In this document: piece by piece, positions 57,201 to 64,000 of the stretch | Numbering within the stretch: the stretch's first letter is position 1 | Layout: each line of letters begins with the position of its first letter | Assembly (NCBI GenBank): GCA_022496805.1 | Contig: CM040085.1 | Span: forward strand, 46,653,811-46,717,810 | Source: Pohlia nutans | Taxonomy: Eukaryota; Streptophyta; Bryopsida; Bryales; Mniaceae | Direction of reading: 5' to 3' | DNA: 64,000 nt | Position numbers and translations under genes: made by a program | The notes under the pieces: generated by a model | The model's input: only the letters and a program-made list of their open reading frames with translations | Told to the model about the DNA's origin: nothing | Database searches by the model: none

Positions 57201-58609
57201 GCCGCGTGTGCGGTGGCGAGGCGCCGCGGCCCTCGCCTAAGTTCGAGGACCTCTTCATCGTTTTACACCGCAGTGGAAACGTGGATGTCATTAGCCCGTA
57301 GGTCACGGTAGCTGATCAGGCTCCGAGGGGCGTCCGGGGCGTACATGGCCCTTTCGCAGATGAGGGGGGCTCCCCCGGGCAGAATCACAACTGCCCGGCC
57401 CTCACGAAACTTAAAGTTTCGTTTGCCTGCGATTGTAACTATGTCACAAGTTTGCCACGGCTCATTTCGAGTTTTGAACTCAAAGTGTGTCTGGTCTTGC
57501 AAAACGGTATGAGTGGAGGCGCTGTCAAGCAAAGCAATTTTAGCTTTATTGGCAGGCGCGCTACTCTGAACCATGTAGATTTCGGGGTCTAACTCGCTGA
57601 GTGTGGGAGAAGGAGCATCGAGGGTGTGAGTTTCCCTCTTTCCTTCCCTCAGTGACTGCAGCTCCTTGTACATTGCAATGACATAATTAGAAGCACGACA
57701 TTCCTTAGCATAGTGATCCTTTCTGCTGCATTTATGACAAGCTCCCTTCTCTGTTTTTCTCGACGACTGAGAGGACCAGTCAGTTCTGGTCTGATTCGCA
57801 TACCTTTGGGGTTTGGAAGATCGTTTCCACGTGTGTTTGGGCTTCAAATTTCCCTTTGGCTTCCGGCGTGGTGCATCGGAGATGTGGGACTCCCTGCTTG
57901 GATTGCCCGGCTTCGAGTGTGGCGTGGGTGCCGAGCTAGTTGTCTTGAGCGGGTTCTGGACTTCGCTGCTGTGAATCTCCTTAGTTGGCCTTGACTCTGC
58001 ATTCTTGAGGAGCAGTTGTTGCTGCTTTTCGGCTAACAGAAGGTAGGACATGAGTTTGGAATGTGTAGTAAACTTCATGTTGCGATATTGTTGAGCCAAA
58101 ATTGCGCAAGCAGGAGGAAAAGTAGAGAGAGCCTTATCGATCATCTCGGTGTCGTTGATGGTGTCGCCACAGAGTTGGAGTTGGGCTACAATGCGGTGAA
58201 GCTCGGAGTTGAATGCCAGGAAATTTGGGAAATCCATCACGCGGAGGCCGATCCAGTCGCTCCGAACTTGCGGCAGAAAAATGGTCGCTTCATGCTTGAA
58301 TCGTGCCGTCAGCGCCGCCCATAATTTAGCAGGATCCTCGACTTAGATATACTGCTGTTGAAGTGAGGAATCGAGGTGCCGGCGCAAGTGGAGTAGCGTA
58401 CGCCATTTGTGTGAGGTTTTGATCTCCCCCTTGTATGTAGAAGCGATCGTGGCGTCGAGTTCCTCTGCACGCAAGTATGCACGTATGTTAATGTTCCATC
58501 CTAAGTAATTGGATCCATCTAGCTCGAGCGGATCGAAAAAGAGAGGATGTGTTCGAGTCTCTCGGGGTTGGTGTTGCGTGGCCATGATTGTGGAGTCTAT
58601 AGTAATCAA
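54212..58609 (-). pseudogene. copia gag-pol polyprotein with seven in-frame stops and no frameshift
   Basis: One frame of 1466 codons from ATG at 58609 to TGA at 54212. Domains: gag with zinc knuckle CHKCSRKDHYAKEC; protease LLDSASTHTVL; GAG-pre-integrase HRWLGHPG and the C-x2-C of ECAACIQGK; integrase core D (GDWCGP), D (RMDNAMEF), E (NGLAEAY); RT LLDVVTAYLYGD and YVDD; RNase H YADSSF, NHAELLA, EDNTACIEQ, ADVLTKALP. Stops at 58343-58345, 57263-57265, 56822-56824, 56726-56728, 56414-56416, 55739-55741 and 54527-54529 are TAA or TAG. Each fits a single C-to-T or G-to-A change at a Gln or Trp codon. It can no longer make a full protein. Confidence 0.93.
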
Positions 58610-59017
58610 CTATGCTAATTTGGGCTCAATTGCATGCGGCTATAGTGCATGAGGTTACAATACATGCGACTAGAGTAACTGTCCTTTCCAATCGCGTTTC
58701 ACTACCGTCTTTAAGTTTGCTTTTCACATCTATCTCTAAAGTTGCTTTTCACATCTATCTCTAAGTTTTGCAAATTTGTTGCTAATTTGAAATCCTAAGG
58801 TTGTTCTCTACGCTTGTGGACTGCTATGGTTAGCGGAGAGATGTTGTAGAAGGAGGAGAAAAGAATAGAAAGAGGGTGAAGTAGAGCAAGAGCAAGAGCT
58901 ACAAAAAGCTATGGCAGAAGAGCAAGAGCAAGAGCTGTGAAGAGCTACAAAAAAAAACTATGGCAGAAGAGCAATGGCGGAAGAGCTATGACGGAAGAAC
59001 TAACGGTGCTGATAACG

Positions 59018-59244
59018 TGTTGAGAGACGAGCACTAACACAAAGTATGAGCATCAAAAGAATGAGCCGGAGCTCTGTTCCACTGAGATTATATTCAGGGG
59101 TGAAGACAACCGTTACATTAGTTAGGGTTTAGTTTTGCTGGATTTATCATCCATCTACCTTATCCCTATCTAACGGGTAGGTATGGTTACTAAGCTATGG
59201 ATGGAACCGGAGAGTGAATGGATGACATTCATCTTGTCTTAACA
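59018..59244 (-). repeat. 5' LTR of the copia element
   Basis: 227 bp; the right copy on the plus strand, which is the 5' LTR and promoter in element orientation. Confidence 0.93.
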
Positions 59245-59249
59245 CTTCA

Positions 59250-59572
59250 CAATGCGGATTTTAGACCTTACATCTGAGCCACAAGAGACACTCTAATCAC
59301 TTGTTTGCACTCAAAATTACATGCATACCGACGCACTAAACGGGGAGTTTTTCCAAGGAAACCACCTAAAATCCAATATTTTACAAAAGCCACCAGTTTT
59401 AGACAAGAATCCATCCGGTTATTACCCATAATTCACCTAGGTAGCATCCAAGTATCACAAATTTTATCTGGATTTTAGCCTAAAACTATGAGTTTCAACC
59501 GGTAGTTTGTCAATTCTATTCAGTTGATTTTACACTAACTGCCGGATCCCCCGGACATTGCACCGACGTTGT
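59250..59572. other. Spacer
   Basis: Nothing recognised between the copia element and repeat D. Confidence 0.4.
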
Positions 59573-60013
59573 AACTTCATGTAGGTTCGGGGTTAATAAA
59601 ATAAAATAAAAAACCAAAGAAATTTGTAGGGTTAATGAGGTTTGAATGTACCTCTTCCGCTCTTCCTACGGGAAACTGACTGTAACTTTTTTTTTAATTT
59701 TTAATTTTTTTTACACAAATAAAGGGAGGCCCTTTCCTGCAAGAGAAAGACAAATACAACCCAACCCGTCAGGGCAGACGAGAAGGGAATGACTGCAACT
59801 TCTTCAGAATTGTAGGTGCCCACAGTAATTTGCACTTTTTGGGGAACACAAAGGTACCGGAGTTACAATCCGTCTAAGTCACCGTACTAGTGAAGTTTCC
59901 AGTACACGATTCCCGTGTACCGTAGCTCACACCCAAGGCCGGCAGCCGGCTCACTGTTTGTACGAACCGGCACCTAACTTAAAATAAGGTAACTTACTGG
60001 AGCTCAGCCAACA
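59573..60013 (+). repeat. Dispersed repeat D, copy 2
   Basis: Partner of 48503-48815, interrupted by a retroposon tail at 59689-59790. It adjoins the short coding-like stretch at 60201-60401, so D may derive from the 3' region of a gene. Confidence 0.85.
59689..59790 (-). mobile_element. Poly(A)-tailed LINE 3'-end fragment
   Basis: T-rich tract, TTACACAAATAAAGGGAGGC, then TTTCCTGCAAGAG. Flanked by GACTGTAACTT (59678-59688) and GACTGCAACTT (59791-59801). The paralogue at about 48594 reads GACTGTAACTTCTTCAG with no insert, which proves the insertion. Confidence 0.85.
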
Positions 60014-60200
60014 ATTCCCTCCTTGCAAGGCTCCACAGATTACTGCTTTTGGTGAAGTTGACCAACTACACTGACATAAAATTAGGCAAACACAGAGAGA
60101 TACCCGTGCCATTGCGCGTACCCGTTGCAGAGAGCCAGACAGCCACACTAATAAAAGCTGGCTTTCAACCCCTGCAGTTGACTTCCAACAGTGATAAGTG

Positions 60201-60401
60201 TCAGGTGGTTTCGCCTTGCATTGGCCGCTGCGACAATTTGTGCACTCTCTGTGCGAGCTCCCTCCGCTCCTCATCGATGCGTGCCTGAGAGGGCGGCAGG
60301 GCAGTCGGTTTCTTCGCATTAAATTTCGAACCAAGCTCACGGAAGCGTGCTAGGAAGACGACGGCATTCTCTGGCAACAGATTTATCCCAGTTTCACAAT
60401 T
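60201..60401 (-). other. Possible terminal exon of an unknown gene
   Basis: Minus-strand frame after an acceptor-like TTGTTGTGCAG reads LPENAVVFLARFRELGSKFN, then IDEERRELAQRVHKLSQRP, to TGA at 60201. The charged, helix-like C-terminus and balanced composition look protein-coding, but I recognise no family and find no upstream exon; two MITEs lie directly upstream. It may be a captured or decayed gene end. Confidence 0.3.
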
Positions 60402-60450
60402 CACCTTCTGCACAACAACTCCTTCACCTACTCATCTACTGCATGCTCTA

Positions 60451-60623
60451 CACTACCAGCAAAGGCGTCACTTCTCACTCAAAACAATGTGAGAGTTCAT
60501 TGTACACACTTGACCTACGTGACGAATCACACTCACCAAGTCTTGAATGCTTGAGTAGTGAGTGTAAAGTGGCACCATTTGACTCACCTACTGAGTGAAA
60601 AGCGACGCCTTCTCCTTGTAGTG
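60451..60623. mobile_element. CACTA MITE family 2, copy 4
   Basis: CACTACCAGCAAAGGCGTCA ... GCGACGCCTTCTCCTTGTAGTG. It abuts a family 3 copy on its right. Confidence 0.76.
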
Positions 60624-60816
60624 ATAGTAGGAAATGTGTCGTTTTTTCACTTACTATAATTGAAAAAAGGAATGAAACAAGCGCCAAGCCAGTCACGATT
60701 AAGGGTTGTGCCAGTGCTGGTGAGTGATTTTGGTCACGAGATGACAAAAATATCTGCATATTCATCCATTGTTCTCCCTTTCGTGGGAATAGAAAACGAC
60801 AAGTATGCTACTAGTG
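60624..60816 (+). mobile_element. CACTA MITE family 3, copy 4
   Basis: Interior GGAAATGTGTCGTTTTTTCA, TTTTGGTCACGAGATGAC and right end CTACTAGTG. The left terminal bases are merged with the end of the family 2 copy, so one inserted at the edge of the other. Confidence 0.72.
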
Positions 60817-61103
60817 ATGTAGAAGATGAGTTTCTACACTCATCTAGAATGAAAGGTTTGGTCAGTCTAGATTCGTTTCTAAGAGCATGCACACCCTTCT
60901 TCCTTCAATTCATCCCTTGACCACTATATTCAAATTCAAGATTTGGTGCCACGAGCTATAGTCTCCACACCCCCTTCTCTAGTAGAAACAATGTCTGCAT
61001 AGACTACTAGCAAAAAGATCCACAAGAAGACCCCCACATGACAAACTAAACTAGTTGTGGGTTTTTTCGGGCATGCTTCTTTGGTCTATGTGGGCGGTGT
61101 TTC

Positions 61104-61425
61104 TACTACATTGAATGGCGTATGTAGTGTCTGAGGATAATTGATGTTTTTTACTACAATTTGTTTAAAGGAAAAGAGAAATAGTGTCCTTTGATACTAC
61201 ATAGGTGTTTGCCACTTATCATTCTCACTTTCATTTTGAATGACATGTTTTTTCCAAGTAATGAGTGACATGCAGTGGCATGCTATATATATTATAAATT
61301 TGCCATATGTCATTGGAACACTACATTCATTTTTTCTTACGAGGACACTATATCTCTCTAAAATGAAATAGAGTCTGGGTTTAGAATAGTGTCCTGGGAC
61401 ACTAAATACGCCATTTAGTGTAGTG
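61104..61425. mobile_element. CACTA-type MITE family 4, copy 2
   Basis: CTACATTGAATGGCGTATGT ... AAATACGCCATTTAGTGTAGTG, inverted relative to 23116-23434 and matching through the core. Confidence 0.68.
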
Positions 61426-62176
61426 TTTGAACCGCTATAATTACCCTCTATATAGTGCATGAACCAATCACAATCACTATACATGGGTAATCATTGTTGT
61501 TCATCAATCTAGGATACCGAGTCCTAACTTCTTTGAATGAGCTATAGAGGGACTATAGATAGAGGCATCACTATATGTGACTCATATTCCATGGCTCTCT
61601 CATCTGCCCTGCAAAAACAACATTAAATACAAACATATTTCATCCAATTTAGGGTATCAAGCCATGGCTCATGTAGGCGTAGGGTGCACATGCTCTAAGA
61701 GCATATCCGTGACTAGCACTTTGGATAGGTCTTTGGCTCTCGAAAAATGAATGTGTATGGATTGATTAACAATTTATTTGGAGGGAGACATTGAATACAA
61801 CAAGCCTCATAACCACTCAAGTTGTTGTATTTAGATTCTCTTCTTAATTGCAAGTCATGATTGCAAGATCCACATGTGGTGACTTGAGAGTGGCTTAATT
61901 ACTATTTTAAAGGTTTAACTGAGTAATGTTGGTGAATTTTCAATTTTTGAATGACTTTCAGAGTTGTGCAATTCAAAGTTGTTGGTGGAGATGCTCCAAT
62001 GACATTGTGTTGTGGGAATGTAAATGCATTCTTATGTGTTCACAACTTGTTGTGTGGAACTTGTTCGATCACGTGTGTATATGACGTAGTAGATTCTGAT
62101 GATATAGTGAAGATCTGCAATTCCATAATAATCATAATGTTTATATGAAGATCATTGTGAATAAAGAGTCTAGTAT
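61426..62176. other. Intergenic spacer
   Basis: No gene. A 65-codon plus-strand frame at 61951 has no recognised motif. Confidence 0.4.
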
Positions 62177-62503
62177 AACACTTGTTTCGTTAAAAATGCA
62201 TATGCCATATAAAAAGTGCACATGGTGAAATTTTCTACGTTTGAAAAAAGTGTAGTCATATTTTACCTATAAAGTGCCAAATTTGAATGTACGTTACATC
62301 AAAAAATAATGTAATGTGAATTTTAGAGGGGGGTGGGTATGTTCCCATCCCCCTCCTTAAAATTAAAAAAATGTAGTGCAAATTTTAAAGGGGGGTGGGT
62401 TTGTTTCCATCCCCTTCTCCTTTGTAATAAAAAAAAAATGCAATGCACATACCACTAAAAAATATTGCACATGGCTATGTGCGCTTTTAACGAAACAAGT
62501 GTT
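62177..62503. mobile_element. AACACTTGTTTCGTTAAAA-end MITE with GTAT duplication
   Basis: AACACTTGTTTCGTTAAAA at the left and TTTTAACGAAACAAGTGTT at the right; GTAT on both sides (62173-62176, 62504-62507). The interior has two copies of a GGGGTGGGT/ATCCCC hairpin (about 62330-62415). Superfamily unassigned. Confidence 0.78.
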
Positions 62504-62650
62504 GTATGTGCAATTACAAAGTGTGTCATTAGAAAGAATTTAATACAAACTTACTAACTTTGTAGTGTGAATTTAAGATAGTAAGTGCTACCCCGGGTGA
62601 TGACTTGGTTGGTACTTGTTTTGGTGGTTCAATTCCCATTGGTATTTGTA

Positions 62651-62653
62651 ATA

Positions 62654-62711
<58 letters not shown>
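62651..62711. repeat. (TA)n microsatellite
   Basis: About 30 TA units following a tRNA B-box-like GGTTCAATTCCC (62624), so it may have grown from a SINE tail. Confidence 0.9.
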
Positions 62712-62712
<1 letters not shown>

Positions 62713-62812
62713 CGGCTTGACTTGATAGAGAAAAACAATTGGCACTAGTAATGTGTAAGTCAAAATGCAAGGGCAAGATCAATCTTGTTACTTTTAGCAA
62801 TGGGTTTAAGTT

Positions 62813-63390
62813 TTAACACCTAAATGCCTACAACCCTCTTCAGATTTGGAGAATTGCAAAGATGCATTATAAAATGCAAATAAGAGGTATATTTTGAACT
62901 TGATGTATGAATTAGAAATTTACATTATGAATTTAAATTCTATCTATATGATTAAATATATGATTGCTATCACCAATATTTTTGTATAAAATTTGAAACC
63001 CAAAATTCAAAATTCTTTTGTAGTGCAATTACAAATAAGGTATTGACAATTTGTGGATGAAATAGTTCTTGTGATTAGTTGACATGTAATACTCTAAGTG
63101 CAGTGATTTTTGGAGATTTTTTGGTTGCTTAATTTTATAAGTTGATTTTTTCAAGTGCATTTTTGATTCGTTTTGAACTAAGATCTTAAAAATCTTTGGT
63201 GAATCACTCAACATGAACTGAGGCATAAAAATTTCACAAATTGTCTCCTTCTAATTGGTTTACACATGCATAAAGCTAACATCCCATAAAATCTATAGTA
63301 AAAAGTCCACACTGCAAAAAGTGCATGACCGATGAGAAAACATGGATGAAATCCGCACATTGTTCAAAAAATGGACGCCTAGGTAGTTAA
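62813..63390 (+). mobile_element. T1 TTAA element, third copy
   Basis: TTAA at 62813-62816 and 63387-63390. Left end CACCTAAATGCCTAC; right end GGACGCCTAGGTAG. The interior matches 36897 and 9360. Its right TTAA is shared with the next element. Confidence 0.7.
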
Positions 63391-63923
63391 CCCTTTGACG
63401 CTCCTACGTCCATATAATGAACGACGAACAAATTGCAATCTTTCTCTTGACTACATCGTGTACAATTTTTCATCCATCCAAATATCTCTTGGTTCTTGTG
63501 CTAGTTGAGTAACATTTGTACCATATGGATCTTCAGAATAAGATATTGTAATTTTTTGAAAAACAACACAATTAGTTTATGTTAAATTTCATTCTTAGTT
63601 CAAAAAATAAGACTTTAAACATGATTTTCCAAAATAAGTAGAATCAAATAATAGAAACCATACTATCTCGAATTACATGTTATTCCAATTTCATTACAGT
63701 ATTTTTGTGTTGATTTTGGATTTTTAATTGAATTTCAAGAGAAAACCTTGCAAAATTAATTAAACATCTTAATAAAAAAAATGACAAATGTAATCGTATA
63801 GATGTGATCTTCACATTGACATTTACTACTTTTCTTTGTACATCAGCTCCATTTTTGTTTTTCATCAAACATTTTATAACGAATCTTTATATACAGTGTT
63901 GAATGGGGACGTTAAAGGGTTAA
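63387..63923 (-). mobile_element. T2 TTAA element sharing its TTAA with T1
   Basis: TTAA at 63387-63390 (shared) and 63920-63923. Ends CCCTTTGACGCTCCTACG and, from the right, CCCTTTAACGTCCCC. Subterminal ACGTCCATATAATGAACG. The interior is the same as 28381-28924. Confidence 0.78.
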
Positions 63924-64000
63924 GGGTTAAGCTTCTGGCGTATTAAATTCATATTGAGTGATGAGTTTGATGCATCTTTGAGTAGGTAGACCTATACGAA

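Larger units (their letters stand above)
53898..59244 (-). mobile_element. Ty1/copia LTR retrotransposon, complete
   Basis: LTRs at 53898-54124 and 59018-59244 (227 bp each) start TGTTGAGAGAC and end TCTTAACA on the plus strand. They differ at 7 positions. Target duplication CTTCA at 53893-53897 and 59245-59249. The element reads on the minus strand. After the 5' LTR (right) comes a candidate primer-binding site with TTATCAGCACCG; before the 3' LTR is a purine tract GAGGAGGAG. The leader 58610-59017 has repeats of AGAGCAAGAGCT. The domain order protease-integrase-RT-RNase H identifies copia. Confidence 0.95.

Noticed and set aside
54212..58609. In-frame stops of the copia element as recoding or an altered genetic code
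   Set aside because: The host genes use normal stops, and the stops are scattered across domains rather than at a gag-pol junction.

Overview
This window is nuclear DNA of a land plant, most likely a bryophyte such as a moss; the species cannot be named from the sequence. Four plant genes with GT-AG introns lie far apart in AT-rich DNA: the 3' part of an NPF/PTR nitrate-peptide transporter (1-3177, +), a GT37 xyloglucan-type fucosyltransferase (7017-8561, -), an allene oxide cyclase (16301-17969, -) and a pro-pectinesterase with inhibitor domain (45394-47268, -). They act in solute transport, cell-wall polysaccharide synthesis, jasmonate/OPDA synthesis and pectin de-esterification. They are not an operon and show no shared regulation. 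The AOC without a visible plastid-targeting extension, the gene spacing and the transposon mix all fit a non-seed plant.

Most of the rest is mobile DNA. The dominant layer is a set of at least 14 short elements without coding capacity. Each lies between TTAA sites and ends in CCCYTWAACG-type inverted repeats, which is the piggyBac signature. They fall into about eight internally unrelated families (called T1-T8 here), and several share a hairpin just inside one end. A second layer is CACTA-type MITEs in five families with 3-bp target duplications. Others are Stowaway, pogo-like and MULE-like MITEs plus inverted-repeat elements I could not classify.

Larger or rarer elements are: a nearly intact Ty1/copia retrotransposon (53898-59244) with 227-bp LTRs, a CTTCA target duplication and one continuous polyprotein frame broken only by seven in-frame stops; a decayed Merlin/IS1595-type transposase (38240-39168); a decayed Tc1-type DD34E transposase (50278-52520) split by a 1.28-kb foldback element; and a SINE-like element at 10742-10984 whose head is a complete 5S rRNA-like sequence, with two headless relatives elsewhere in the window.

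Region by region: 1-3.2 kb NPF gene; 3.2-7 kb T4 element and AT-rich spacer; 7-8.6 kb fucosyltransferase; 9.4-16.3 kb T elements, CACTA MITEs, the 5S-headed SINE and a duplicated segment; 16.3-18 kb AOC; 18-38 kb gene-free MITE field with tandem and segmental duplications that supply empty sites; 38-39.2 kb Merlin relic; 39.3-44.2 kb MITEs and microsatellites; 45.4-47.3 kb pectinesterase; 48.4-52.6 kb nested repeats with the Tc1 relic and foldback; 53.9-59.2 kb copia; 59.6-64 kb repeats and more TTAA elements.
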